This document shows, piece after piece, positions 1 through 8,219 of a stretch of DNA of 64,000 nt (positions within the stretch are counted from its first letter, which is position 1; every line of letters begins with the position of its first letter). A program made the translations under genes and the position numbers. The notes under the pieces were generated by a model, which ran no database searches, had not been told where the DNA came from, and saw only the letters and a program-made list of their open reading frames with translations. Location of the stretch: NCBI GenBank assembly GCA_965263335.1, contig CBDHHE010000001.1, positions 2,728,001 through 2,792,000 of the forward strand. Direction: 5' to 3'. The DNA is from Thermohalobaculum sp965263335 (lineage in GTDB: Bacteria > Pseudomonadota > Alphaproteobacteria > Rhodobacterales > Rhodobacteraceae).

Positions 1-538
1 GGCTGCGCGCGATCCCGACGCGCTGTTGCTGACCGCCCGAAAGTTCGCGCGGAAAGTAGGACTCACGTCCTCCGAGACCCACGAGGTCGATCATCTTCTT
101 CGCGCGCTCAACTCGGTCGCGTTTCGCGATGCCCTGCACCTCGAGAGGAAAGGCGACATTCTCGAGCACGTCGCGGTGTGGCAGCAGACCGAAGCCCTGA
201 AACACCATCCCGAAGTTGTGGCGGCGAATCTCGATAAGCTCGCGCTCCGAGAGTTTCAGGAGGTCGCGCCCCTCGTACTCCATCTCGCCTGCGGTCGGGT
301 CGTTTAGTCGCGTGATGCAACGGATGAGCGTGGATTTCCCCGACCCGGACAGACCCATGACAATCAGGATCTCGCCCTTGTGCACATCGAAGGACACGTC
401 CTGCACAGCCCCGATGTAGCCGTTTTGTTGCACCGTCTCGGGACTGGGACTGCCGCCTTCTGATCGCAGGAAACGCTTCGGATTGTCTCCAAAGAGCTTC
501 CATATGTTCCGGCATCTGATCTGCACGTCGCCAGGCAT
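1..538 (-). CDS. proV: Glycine betaine/proline-type ABC transporter ATP-binding protein (partial, C-terminus beyond window)
   Basis: This is the cytoplasmic ATPase of a quaternary-amine importer; it energises uptake of the ligand captured by the adjacent binding protein. Reading back from the ATG at 538 gives MPGDVQIRC, then a Walker A motif GLSGSGKST, a Q-loop region (GMVFQGFGLLPH) and an ABC signature LSGGQQQRVGIAR near the window edge. The N-terminal extension before the nucleotide-binding core is typical of ProV/OpuAA proteins. It is the second gene after the binding protein on the minus strand, separated from it by a hairpin terminator. The permease would be expected beyond base 1. Family is clear; exact substrate is not. 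Confidence 0.9.
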   Translation of the reverse strand, partial: MPGDVQIRCRNIWKLFGDNPKRFLRSEGGSPSPETVQQNGYIGAVQDVSFDVHKGEILIVMGLSGSGKSTLIRCITRLNDPTAGEMEYEGRDLLKLSERELIEIRRHNFGMVFQGFGLLPHRDVLENVAFPLEVQGIAKRDRVERAKKMIDLVGLGGRESYFPRELSGGQQQRVGIARS

Positions 539-620
539 GGAACTATCCCGGTTCTGCTCGCGGCGCTACAACAGCTGACCGTCACCTGTCTGTACACGGA
601 TCGGCCAGCGACATGTCAGC

Positions 621-650
621 AAAAAACCGGCACGCGCTGTCACGTGCCGG
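621..650 (-). terminator. Intrinsic terminator/attenuator between binding-protein and ATPase genes
   Basis: Perfect 8-bp arms CCGGCACG and CGTGCCGG (627-650) with an 8-nt loop are followed, in the minus direction, by six T (626-621). It lies 20 nt after the stop of the binding-protein gene and 80 nt before the ATPase start. Such partial terminators are known to raise binding protein over membrane components in ABC operons. Confidence 0.8.
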
Positions 651-669
651 AAATGTGCATTTTGGCCAA

Positions 670-1608
670 TCAGTTCAGCCAGCCGTCGACCAGATCCTGA
701 TTGGCTTCGATCCACTTCTCGGCGGCTTCCTCAGGCTCCATGCCATCGACATCCACCAGAAGCGAAGCGTCGGCAATTTGCTGGTTCGAGAAGTCGATTT
801 TCTGGATAATTTCCCAAGCGCCGGGCCAGGTCTCTGGCAGGCGGGGCGATGCGGCCTTCTTCAGCCAACCGCTGTGCGGTGCACCGCAGTCTCCCGTGGC
901 GTTCGGGTTCGGACCCCAGGACGCATCCTCGAAGCACGCAGGCTCGGGCTTCGGAAAGTCGACGAACGTCCCCTCGAACTTCGATTCGATGAAGTTCGGT
1001 GTCCAGTTGAAGAGCACGATCGGCTCCTTGCGGTCATACGCGGACTGCAGCTCGGCCCAGAGCGTTGCTGCCTGTCCGACATTGATCGCAATGAAGTCCA
1101 TCTCGAGCGACTTCACGCGGTCGGCATAGTTCTTGCCCCAGTCGGCCGGCGGCCCCACGAACCGCCCCTTGGGCGCGGTTTCGACTGTCGCGAACTTTTC
1201 GGCGCAGGCATCGAGCCCTTTCCAGTCGGTGGCCTCCGGGCAGACTTCGAGGACGTAGCTCGGGATCCACCACTCCTCGCGGGTCTCAGCCGAGTGGGTA
1301 CCGGCATCCAGCATGCCGTTCTCGACTGCTTTCTCGAAGGCATCCTTCATGGAGCCTTCCCAAGCCTCGACCTGAAAATCCATATCGTTGTCGGCCATCG
1401 CCTGGAATTGGAGCTGACTGTCAGAGGGGGCATACTCGATCGTGTATCCCTTGCCCTCCAGAACTTTCCCGACCACGTAGCTGAGCACCAGCTGACTGGT
1501 CCAGTTGTTCTGCACGATGATGATCGGCTCATCCGATTCGACCGCATTCGCGGCGATCGGGGTCGCGATCAGCACGGCGGCGGCGACGCTCGTAAGCAGC
1601 TTCTTCAT
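670..1608 (-). CDS. proX: Glycine betaine/proline-family ABC transporter substrate-binding protein
   Basis: A 312-aa periplasmic binding protein that delivers a compatible solute or quaternary amine to the ABC importer. It has a Sec signal peptide (MKKLLTSVAAAVL...ANA, cleavage near residue 22) and an OpuAC-type fold start, IIIVQNNWTSQLVLSYVVG. Aromatic residues of the kind that form cation-pi cages for trimethylammonium groups are present (WEGSMKDAF, EEWWIPSYVL, LFNWTPNF). The start has a good site, GGGAG 6 nt upstream. Its partners are the downstream ATPase and the upstream GcvT-type demethylase, which suggests a catabolised methylated amine or DMSP. The exact ligand is inferred only. Confidence 0.9.
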   Translation of the reverse strand: MKKLLTSVAAAVLIATPIAANAVESDEPIIIVQNNWTSQLVLSYVVGKVLEGKGYTIEYAPSDSQLQFQAMADNDMDFQVEAWEGSMKDAFEKAVENGMLDAGTHSAETREEWWIPSYVLEVCPEATDWKGLDACAEKFATVETAPKGRFVGPPADWGKNYADRVKSLEMDFIAINVGQAATLWAELQSAYDRKEPIVLFNWTPNFIESKFEGTFVDFPKPEPACFEDASWGPNPNATGDCGAPHSGWLKKAASPRLPETWPGAWEIIQKIDFSNQQIADASLLVDVDGMEPEEAAEKWIEANQDLVDGWLN

Positions 1609-1766
1609 GTCACACTCCCGTTTCTTCCCACTTTCGGGCCCGCCTCTGGCTGTGTTTCAGCCAACCGGTCCGATTTTGGTTGCCCTGTTCGATCCAAAGA
1701 CCCGTCATCGCAGGTCTTGCAAGGTCAATCTGGCGCGATTCCCGATCAATTTGCAAGCGACTCGCT

Positions 1767-1785
1767 GAATTGGGTGATCCAATTC
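1767..1785. promoter_or_regulatory. Inverted repeat, possible operator or terminator upstream of proX
   Basis: GAATTGG (1767-1773), a 5-nt spacer, then CCAATTC (1779-1785) form a perfect palindrome in the 218-bp gap between the demethylase stop and the proX start. No T-run follows, so an operator or RNA hairpin is as likely as a terminator. Confidence 0.4.
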
Positions 1786-1826
1786 TGTACCAAAGTTGTT
1801 CTTGGATTGGCCCGAGCCAAGTACGC

Positions 1827-3011
1827 TCAGGGTCGCGTTGGAATGTCCACCCGTTTGCCGCGCGGGATTTCGGCACGCTTGTCGTAGAAAGGCAGCTCCA
1901 CGAGTTCAGCCTGATGCATGCTGCGGTCCTTGCATACGACCTCGACGTGAGTGCCTGCACCGTGCGCTGAATCATCCAGCAACGCATACCCGATCCCATG
2001 CCCGAGGAAGGGTGAGGTCGCTCCCGCCGTGACTTTGCCTATCACCATGCCATCGCGGCAGACCGCTCCCGAAATCAACGGCTCTCCCGTCATGCACTTG
2101 ATGCCATGCAGCCGGGGGCGTCGCGATGCCGAAGCAAGCGCTGTCTTTCCAATGAAGTCGCCCTTGTCTTGATCCACGAACCTTCCGAGACCTGCATCAT
2201 ACGGTGTGGTCGTGTGATTAAAGTCAGATCCGGCGTTCAGGATGCCTGCTTCGATCCGACGAATGTTCATCGCATCGAGCCCGAACAGGTCGATGCCATG
2301 CGCCGCGCCTGCTGCCCTGATGTGGGCCCACAGCGCGTCAGCATCGTGATGCGGTTCGGTATAGAACTCCCAGCCCAGCTCGTTGGTGTAGCCGGTGCGA
2401 GTGACAACCACCTCCTGTCCGCCAAATTGCACGCGGGCGATCGCGAAGTAGCCGAACGGTTCGGGCATCCCGGTGTCGCTGGCGGCTTCGAGGATCTTCA
2501 ACGCGTTCGGCCCCTGAACCTGGGACACGAAAACGTCCGGATCCGAGATGCGCACGTCCAGGCCCGTGGCATGGGCCCGCGCCCAACCGTAGAAATCACC
2601 GTCGGCTTGTGCGTACCAGAACTTGCCCTCAGCCAGCCGCAGGAGGATGCCGTCGACGATCAGTCCGCCGTCCTCGTAGCAGGCCAGCCCGTAGGCGCAG
2701 CGCATGACCTTCTGCTTGGTGATGTCCTTGGTGAAGAGCTTGTCGAGTAAATGCTCGGCATCGGGCCCTTCGAACTCGAGGGGAAACTCGCCTGTGTGCA
2801 GAACAGCCGCCTGCGTTCGAAGGCGCCAGTACCCGTCCTCGGTCGAGTGATCATCAAAGCACACCGCCATAAGCCGCCGATTGTAGACGCAGTAGTGCGC
2901 TCCTTTCGGGCGTTCATGCTCATGGTAGGCGTGACGTGTGATCGAATAGTCCCAGCCTGCGCCCGCAAGATCGGTGACGACGCTTCTGGTACTCCCATCC
3001 CCTGAGCGCAT
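1827..3011 (-). CDS. GcvT-family aminomethyltransferase / DmdA-like folate-dependent demethylase
   Basis: A 394-aa cytoplasmic enzyme of the glycine-cleavage T family, which moves a methyl or aminomethyl group from substrate to tetrahydrofolate. Family motifs are visible: FSVQ-type VSQVQGPNALKIL, GYTNELGWEFY, GLDAMNIRRIEAG and the C-terminal barrel HGIGYALLD. Length fits stand-alone DmdA/GcvT paralogues. I chose the ATG at 3011 because AAGGAG lies 6 nt upstream; a longer reading frame to 3059 has no ribosome site. It sits between a LysR regulator and a betaine-type transporter, pointing to demethylation of betaine, dimethylglycine or DMSP. Which one cannot be told by eye. Confidence 0.8.
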   Translation of the reverse strand: MRSGDGSTRSVVTDLAGAGWDYSITRHAYHEHERPKGAHYCVYNRRLMAVCFDDHSTEDGYWRLRTQAAVLHTGEFPLEFEGPDAEHLLDKLFTKDITKQKVMRCAYGLACYEDGGLIVDGILLRLAEGKFWYAQADGDFYGWARAHATGLDVRISDPDVFVSQVQGPNALKILEAASDTGMPEPFGYFAIARVQFGGQEVVVTRTGYTNELGWEFYTEPHHDADALWAHIRAAGAAHGIDLFGLDAMNIRRIEAGILNAGSDFNHTTTPYDAGLGRFVDQDKGDFIGKTALASASRRPRLHGIKCMTGEPLISGAVCRDGMVIGKVTAGATSPFLGHGIGYALLDDSAHGAGTHVEVVCKDRSMHQAELVELPFYDKRAEIPRGKRVDIPTRP

Positions 3012-3179
3012 CTTGTTCTCCTTGCTCTGGCATCCGCCGCATGGTTCTGGATCAGACACATACAGTCATCAAACCCGCTGCGCCCGAGATTGCAGCGGTG
3101 CAGATGCCTACGCTAGGCGATACTCGTGCCGCTCGGAAAACCATTTGATCTTCGCTCAGAAGTTAGAAAAACTAAATTC

Positions 3180-4103
3180 ATGACAGGCTGGACACCGTCG
3201 TTGAATTCGCTTCGTGCCTTTGAAGCGGTGGCCCGCCATCTGAGCTACCGGGACGCCGCTCTTGAACTCAGCGTCACACCAGCCGCGGTCAAGCAGCTGG
3301 TGCGAAAACTCGAGGAGGCGATCGGAACAAAGCTCGTTGAGCGCAACGGGCGCGGGCTTTCTCTCACCGCGGCCGGCCAATCGGGCACCGACAGTCTCGG
3401 ACAAGCGATGCAGCATCTGAGAACTGCCGTGCAGAAGATGCGCGGAACCGATGGCGACCGGCGGCTGATCGTGACAGTCGAGGCGTCTTTCGCGACCACC
3501 TGGCTGGTCCCAAAGCTTGAGCAGTTCCGATCGCAGTATCCGGGCATCAGCGTGCTGATCGACTCGTCACAGAAAGTGGTCGATCTCGCCAAGAGCGAAG
3601 CTGACTTGGCCATACGCTACGGTGTCCCGGCCAGCGACGACCTCATCGTGCAGCGCCTCTTCGAGGATGTGGTTTTCCCCGCATGCAGCCCGTCACTCGC
3701 GAAGGGCTCTCCGTCTCTGGTTTCGCTTGAGCAACTTGGGCACGTTCCGCTCATACATTGGGACATGACACAACTTCCCTGGGCGAACGCGACGCGCCTC
3801 TGGTTTGACTGGACCGAATGGCTGAAATCCACAAGCGGGCCACCGATCGACACGACGAAGGGCTTGAGGTTCAGTGACTATGGTCTGGCCGTTCAGGCGG
3901 CGACATCCGGACGGGGCATGATCCTTGCCAGTTGGCCGATCTTGAAGGATCTGTTCGATGCCGAGTTGCTGGTTCAAGCTTTCCCGGAAAGCGCGCGTTC
4001 GACGGACATCGGATATGACCTTGTAACGACGGTCGATGCGCTTGAGCGACCAGAGGTCGCGGCCTTCTCCGAGTGGTTGCTGGATACGGCGCGAAGCGTC
4101 TAG
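3180..4103 (+). CDS. LysR-family transcriptional regulator (GcvA-like)
   Basis: A 307-aa DNA-binding regulator, divergent from the demethylase gene with a 168-bp gap, so it probably controls that gene and its transporter. The N-terminus carries the LysR helix-turn-helix (LNSLRAFEAVARHLSYRDAA, then SVTPAAVKQLVRKLE) and the C-terminal part a periplasmic-binding-like effector domain. ATG at 3180 gives the usual LysR start MTGWTPSLNSLRAF; the longer frame from 3126 adds 18 residues unlike the family. The effector might be a methylated amine, by context only. Confidence 0.88.
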   Translation: MTGWTPSLNSLRAFEAVARHLSYRDAALELSVTPAAVKQLVRKLEEAIGTKLVERNGRGLSLTAAGQSGTDSLGQAMQHLRTAVQKMRGTDGDRRLIVTVEASFATTWLVPKLEQFRSQYPGISVLIDSSQKVVDLAKSEADLAIRYGVPASDDLIVQRLFEDVVFPACSPSLAKGSPSLVSLEQLGHVPLIHWDMTQLPWANATRLWFDWTEWLKSTSGPPIDTTKGLRFSDYGLAVQAATSGRGMILASWPILKDLFDAELLVQAFPESARSTDIGYDLVTTVDALERPEVAAFSEWLLDTARSV

Positions 4104-4139
4104 CCGACAAGCCGACGCAGTTGCGCGGGCCGATGAGGG

Positions 4140-4784
4140 CTACTGATCCGGGACGCGATGGCGGTCCATCACTTTCCTGATCGAAGTCGCTGCTGTAAGC
4201 GCATCGTCGATGTAGGTCGACGCGCTCGGCGTCTCGCCTTCGATCTTGATCATTTCCAGATTGGCGACAACCACTTGGAGATGACTGCGGATCATGTCCT
4301 GAGCGCCATGATCGGACAGATCGCCAGGCTCGCCGAGAATTCCCGAGCAACTGCCTTTCAAGGCTTCCAGCCTGAAGAGGTCGGTCACGTCGATCCAGAT
4401 GCCGAGCGTGCCGCCCACGGCATCCTTGCGCTCCTGAACCAGGAACGTGCGCCCGTCGGCCAGATTGCGGAAGGCGGTTGTGCCATGTCTCCGCGCCTGC
4501 AGCCGCTCGGCAAGCCAATCTTCCGGATCTTGGCCTTTCAAATCGATCTGACCCTGAAGCAACACGTCGGCAAGCAGGTCAGAAAAGTGAACGCCACGCC
4601 GTATCAAGGGCCGGATGTGACTGTTCAGATCCTCATAGGCTGCGTTCCACATCAGCAACCTGTCGACCGCGTTGAAGTAAGCGAAGGCGATCGGCGACGC
4701 TGCAAAAGCCTTGTGCAGCCTCTGCGCTTCCGAGGAGCTGCGGTCGGTGTTCAGCAGATCACTTTCATGTTTCATCGGCTTCAT
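4140..4784 (-). CDS. PAS-domain protein with degenerate histidine-kinase dimerisation helix
   Basis: A 214-aa soluble protein. Residues about 20-140 form a PAS sensor (AFAASPIAFAYFNAVDRLLMWN, later GGTLGIWIDVTDLFRLE). The C-terminal part (MIRSHLQVVVANLEMI ... DDALTAATSIRKVMDRHR) resembles the helical hairpin of histidine kinases of the type NLL-V-GNLEML, but the phospho-accepting His is absent and no ATPase domain follows. It may be a truncated kinase or a signalling adaptor. It stands alone between the LysR gene and a tRNA. Function is unknown beyond the PAS fold. Confidence 0.65.
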   Translation of the reverse strand: MKPMKHESDLLNTDRSSSEAQRLHKAFAASPIAFAYFNAVDRLLMWNAAYEDLNSHIRPLIRRGVHFSDLLADVLLQGQIDLKGQDPEDWLAERLQARRHGTTAFRNLADGRTFLVQERKDAVGGTLGIWIDVTDLFRLEALKGSCSGILGEPGDLSDHGAQDMIRSHLQVVVANLEMIKIEGETPSASTYIDDALTAATSIRKVMDRHRVPDQ

Positions 4785-5130
4785 ATCCGACAGATCCTGT
4801 CCTCTTTACCAATCGATCATTCAACTTAACATTCGGTTAACCAGACGACATGCTTCTGCGCGCGATGATGGGTGCGCCAGGTTTCATTGTGCCGCTTTTT
4901 TGCAAGTCTGCCGCGAGGCGGGCCTGAAGTTCAACCCTCCGATGAGACAAATTCTCGACAAGTTTGGCCAATCCCGAGCGTGTCGTGCTCAGCTCGCCCA
5001 GCGGAACATTCGAACCCGGGCGTAAAACACCCGCAGGATGGAAAGACAGGTCACGCTGCAACACGCGAGCCTCTAGCATAGGATCACTTTGGAGAAGGCG
5101 GCAATGATCCGACTATTCAAAGAGACTGTC
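4785..5130. other. Intergenic region, 346 bp
   Basis: The gap between the PAS gene start and the CAT tRNA holds the probable promoter of the PAS gene. A minus-strand frame at 4837-5079 (80 aa) has no convincing ribosome site and no recognisable motif, so I do not call it a gene. Confidence 0.5.
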
Positions 5131-5207
5131 TGGTAGGCCCGGAGGGACTCGAACCCCCAACCAAACCGTTATGAGCGGTCTGCTCTAACCAATTGAGCTA
5201 CAGGCCC
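5131..5207 (-). tRNA. tRNA with CAT anticodon, probably tRNA-Ile2 (lysidine-modified)
   Basis: A 77-nt cloverleaf on the minus strand with encoded CCA. The acceptor begins GGGCCTG, the D-arm reads TAGCTCAATTGGTTAGAGCA, the anticodon loop is CTCATAA (anticodon CAT) and the T-arm contains GGTTCGAGTCC. The acceptor pairs C4-G69 and C5-G68 match known TilS recognition elements, which favours isoleucine with lysidine over elongator methionine. Modification cannot be proven from sequence. Confidence 0.92.
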
Positions 5208-5341
5208 GGTGGTATCGCTGATAGTCGCGGCTTCGCGACGCGTCAACATTGCGGACACCGCTCAGCGAGCGCCAGAGGTCTCTGGACTTTCCGAAGGAGG
5301 CGCATCGATGCTACGTGGAACCGGGTCGAACGGAGCACGGC

Positions 5342-6388
5342 ATGACGAAACGTCCAAACCGCCTAACCTACAGAGATGCGGGCGTCGATATCGATGCCGG
5401 CAATGCGCTCGTCGAGCGCATCGGACCATCGGTGGACTCGACCATGCGCCCGGGAGTGATGGGTGCGATCGGCGGGTTTGGCGGGCTCTTCGATCTTCGT
5501 GCGGCGGGCTATGATGATCCGATCCTCGTTGCGGCCACCGATGGTGTCGGCACCAAGCTCCGGATCGCCATCGAAACCGGACAGCTCGGCACGGTCGGCA
5601 TCGATCTTGTCGCCATGTGCGTCAACGACCTGATCTGTCAGGGCGCTGAGCCGCTGTTCTTCCTCGACTACTTCGCGACGGGAAAACTCTCGGTCGAGGA
5701 AGGCGCGGCTGTCGTAGAGGGCATTGCGTCTGGCTGCCGCACGGCGGGCTGCGCACTCATCGGTGGCGAGACGGCAGAAATGCCCGGAATGTATGCCGAT
5801 GGTGATTTCGATTTGGCAGGATTTGCGATCGGCGCGATGGAGCGAGGCCACGCACTGCCGCGCGAGGTCGGTGCGGGCGATGTGCTTCTGGGCCTCGCAT
5901 CCAGCGGCGTTCACTCGAACGGGTTCTCGCTGGTGCGCAAAGTCGTGGAAGCCGAGGGCTTGCAGTGGTCTGCGCCCGCGCCTTTCGCGGCAACCACGCT
6001 GGGTGAGGCGTTCCTTGCACCGACGCGGATATACGTGCCTGCCGTCATGGCGGCCCTCAGGAGCCACAAGCTTCATGCACTCGCCCACATCACGGGCGGA
6101 GGTCTGACCGAGAACCTGCCGCGAATTCTGCCCGAAGGTCTCGGGCTCGAGATTGACCTGGATGCGTGGGCCCTCCCACCGGTGTTTCGATGGCTGACCA
6201 CGTGCGCGGGGATGGATGCAGCAGAGGCTCTGCGGACGTTCAACTGCGGCATCGGGATGGTCGTTGTTGCAGCCAATGATGCGGTTGCCGAGATCGAGCG
6301 CGCGCTGGAAGCCGCCGGGGAGACACCGGTCTGCATTGGCCGTGTCGTCAGCCAACCCGGTGTCCACTATGAGGGCGCACTTGGATGA
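5342..6388 (+). CDS. purM: Phosphoribosylformylglycinamidine cyclo-ligase (AIR synthase)
   Basis: A 348-aa purine-biosynthesis enzyme that closes FGAM to aminoimidazole ribotide with ATP. The family signatures are present: TYRDAGVDIDAGN at the start, ATDGVGTKLRIA, DLVAMCVNDLICQGAEPLFFLDY, GGETAEMPGMY, SSGVHSNGFSLVRK and HITGGGLTENLPRILP. ATG at 5342 follows GGAG with 7-nt spacing and gives the standard N-terminus MTKRPNRLTYRDAGV; longer frames lack support. It overlaps purN by ATGA, so the two are translationally coupled, the usual arrangement. Confidence 0.97.
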   Translation: MTKRPNRLTYRDAGVDIDAGNALVERIGPSVDSTMRPGVMGAIGGFGGLFDLRAAGYDDPILVAATDGVGTKLRIAIETGQLGTVGIDLVAMCVNDLICQGAEPLFFLDYFATGKLSVEEGAAVVEGIASGCRTAGCALIGGETAEMPGMYADGDFDLAGFAIGAMERGHALPREVGAGDVLLGLASSGVHSNGFSLVRKVVEAEGLQWSAPAPFAATTLGEAFLAPTRIYVPAVMAALRSHKLHALAHITGGGLTENLPRILPEGLGLEIDLDAWALPPVFRWLTTCAGMDAAEALRTFNCGIGMVVVAANDAVAEIERALEAAGETPVCIGRVVSQPGVHYEGALG

Positions 6389-7011
6389 ACGCGCGTGTGC
6401 GTGTGGGGCTTCTGATCTCGGGGTCAGGCTCGAACATGGAGGTGTTGATCCGGTCGATGCAAGCGCCGGATCATCCCGCTGAGCCAGCAATCGTGATCTC
6501 GAACCGGCAGGATGCCCCCGGAGTTGCCAAAGCCGAAGCACTCGGGATCGAGGCCACCGTGATCGATCACCGGCCGTACGGCGCTGACCGGGCGGCGTTC
6601 GATGCGGAGATCGAGCGCCGGCTCATCGCCGCAGGCACCGACCTTGTGGCCCAGGCAGGATTCATGCGCATCCTCGACGCGTCGTTCGTGAACCGATGGC
6701 AGAGGCGGATGCTGAACATTCATCCGTCGTTGCTGCCGCTCTTTCCCGGATTGTGCACCCATGAACAGGCACTCGAGGCAGGCGTTGCTGTTCATGGGTG
6801 CACCGTGCACGAGGTGACACCAGAACTGGACGCGGGCCCGATCCTGGGGCAGGCGGTCGTGCCGGTCGAAGCAGGAGATACGCCGAAGACGCTCGCCGCA
6901 CGCGTTCTGGCGCAAGAGCACCGGCTGTACCCGGCCGTCCTGCGCGCCTTCATCGAAGATGCAGAGTGTCTCCGCCAAGCGCCCATGTCGCTGTTCCCGA
7001 GCCTGGGCTGA
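6385..7011 (+). CDS. purN: Phosphoribosylglycinamide formyltransferase (GART)
   Basis: A 208-aa enzyme that transfers a formyl group from 10-formyl-THF to GAR in purine synthesis. It shows the N-terminal LISGSGSNMEVLI loop, the catalytic NIHPSLLPLFPGL segment with Asn and His retained, and the LDAGPI aspartate. The next motif reads GLCTHEQAL, whereas E. coli PurN has GLHTH; the second His is kept, the first is Cys. The start overlaps the purM stop (ATGA at 6385). Function is secure. Confidence 0.97.
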   Translation: MNARVRVGLLISGSGSNMEVLIRSMQAPDHPAEPAIVISNRQDAPGVAKAEALGIEATVIDHRPYGADRAAFDAEIERRLIAAGTDLVAQAGFMRILDASFVNRWQRRMLNIHPSLLPLFPGLCTHEQALEAGVAVHGCTVHEVTPELDAGPILGQAVVPVEAGDTPKTLAARVLAQEHRLYPAVLRAFIEDAECLRQAPMSLFPSLG

Positions 7012-7014
7012 GAG

Positions 7015-7034
7015 GGCGCAGTCGATGCTGCGCC
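7015..7034 (+). terminator. Hairpin after purMN
   Basis: GGCGCAG (7015-7021), 6-nt loop, CTGCGCC (7028-7034), starting 4 nt after the purN stop. The T-tail is missing, so it may act as an RNA 3'-end stabiliser or a weak terminator. Confidence 0.5.
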
Positions 7035-7264
7035 GTCAATGCAGGACGCCACATGATTTCGAGCACAAGCCTGTTGAAAGCACGAGGCGCAATCTACCTA
7101 AATGCTGAAACTGCAGCTTCAGAGGACACAATCCGGATTGCTTGGAAAGCATGTCCATTCCTGCAGCGGCAATGGAATGGGCGTCACGCCGAAGGCTCTG
7201 CGAACCCTGCGAGACGACCGAAAGACACCTCCAGGTCAGGTGTCGGGTAAACGTTTGATTTTTA

Positions 7265-7339
7265 TGGCTCCGGCGGTAGGATTCGAACCTACGACCAGCG
7301 GATTAACAGTCCGATGCTCTACCACTGAGCTACGCCGGA
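7265..7339 (-). tRNA. tRNA-Asn (GTT)
   Basis: A 75-nt minus-strand cloverleaf with encoded CCA: acceptor TCCGGCG, D-arm TAGCTCAGTGGTAGAGCA, anticodon loop CTGTTAA giving GTT (Asn), and T-arm GTAGGTTCGAATCCTAC. It stands alone between purN and the SDR gene. Confidence 0.95.
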
Positions 7340-7505
7340 AAAGGAGCCTTTATGGACGCGAGCCTATAGCAAACGCCTCGAACCACGTCCAGCGCAATAT
7401 CTTCACCTACTACCTGCTTCTACGACTGCGGCGATGCAGCATGGTCTGCGTGTGTTGCGGTCAATTAAAGTGCGAATGCCTGAGCAACGGATGGCGCGAG
7501 ACATC

Positions 7506-8210
7506 ATGGACGGATTGGACGGACGGATTGCCCTTGTGACCGGCGCGTCACGAGGCTTGGGGTACGCACTTGCGAAGTCACTTTCGCTAGCCGGAGCGCA
7601 TGTGATTGCGCTGGCGCGCACAAGCGGTGCCCTGGAAGATCTGGACGAGGAAATTCGCGGCGCCGGAGGCTCGGCAACACTCGTGCCTGCGGATCTTTGC
7701 GATGATCCGGCACTCGAGCTTCTGGGTGCAGCCATTCACGAGCGTTGGGGCCAACTCGACATCTGGGCGCATACAGCAATTCATGGCGGACCACTCGCCC
7801 CTGCCGAACATGCCGATGCAGGTGACCTAGATGGTGCGATCGCTGTGAACCTGAGGGCGACGCAGCGGTTGATCCGTGTGCTGGACCCGCTGCTCCGTCG
7901 ATCAACCGGTGCAGCGGCGGTGTTCTGCCGGGACTTTGATGCGGAGGATCGGAAGTTCAATGCCGTGTATGCCGCGACCAAAGCGGCGCAGCTCACGATC
8001 GCAAGAACCTGGCAGCGGGAGACCGCGCATGCGGGCCTAAAAGTGGTGATCGCCACCACCCCAGCGATGCCGACGGCGCTGCGCGCTCGCTTCTTCCCGG
8101 GAGAAGACCGAAACGCGCTCACATCTTGCGAGATCGTCGCGGACAGACTCGTCGGTGCTCTCGCTCAGGGAGCAAGTGGTGAGATCGACCTCACCACGCA
8201 AATCACTTAG
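7506..8210 (+). CDS. SDR-family NAD(P)-dependent oxidoreductase-like protein
   Basis: A 234-aa Rossmann-fold protein. It has the coenzyme loop TGASRGLG near residue 13 and a YAATK (YxxxK) active-site pair. The usual NNAG is replaced by HTAIHG, and position 13 before the Tyr, normally Ser, is Arg in VFCRDFDAED, so the classical Ser-Tyr-Lys triad looks incomplete. ATG at 7506 gives the standard start MDGLDGRIALVTG; upstream ATG codons in frame add a non-homologous leader. Substrate unknown; it may bind cofactor without normal catalysis. Confidence 0.82.
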   Translation: MDGLDGRIALVTGASRGLGYALAKSLSLAGAHVIALARTSGALEDLDEEIRGAGGSATLVPADLCDDPALELLGAAIHERWGQLDIWAHTAIHGGPLAPAEHADAGDLDGAIAVNLRATQRLIRVLDPLLRRSTGAAAVFCRDFDAEDRKFNAVYAATKAAQLTIARTWQRETAHAGLKVVIATTPAMPTALRARFFPGEDRNALTSCEIVADRLVGALAQGASGEIDLTTQIT

Positions 8211-8219
8211 ATCAGAGAG

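Noticed and set aside
613..1887. Plus-strand open frame of 424 aa
   Set aside because: Antisense to proX, which has a signal peptide, ligand-binding motifs and a ribosome site.
4837..5079. Minus-strand frame of 80 aa as a small gene
   Set aside because: No ribosome site, no motif, and no coupling to neighbours; left as intergenic.
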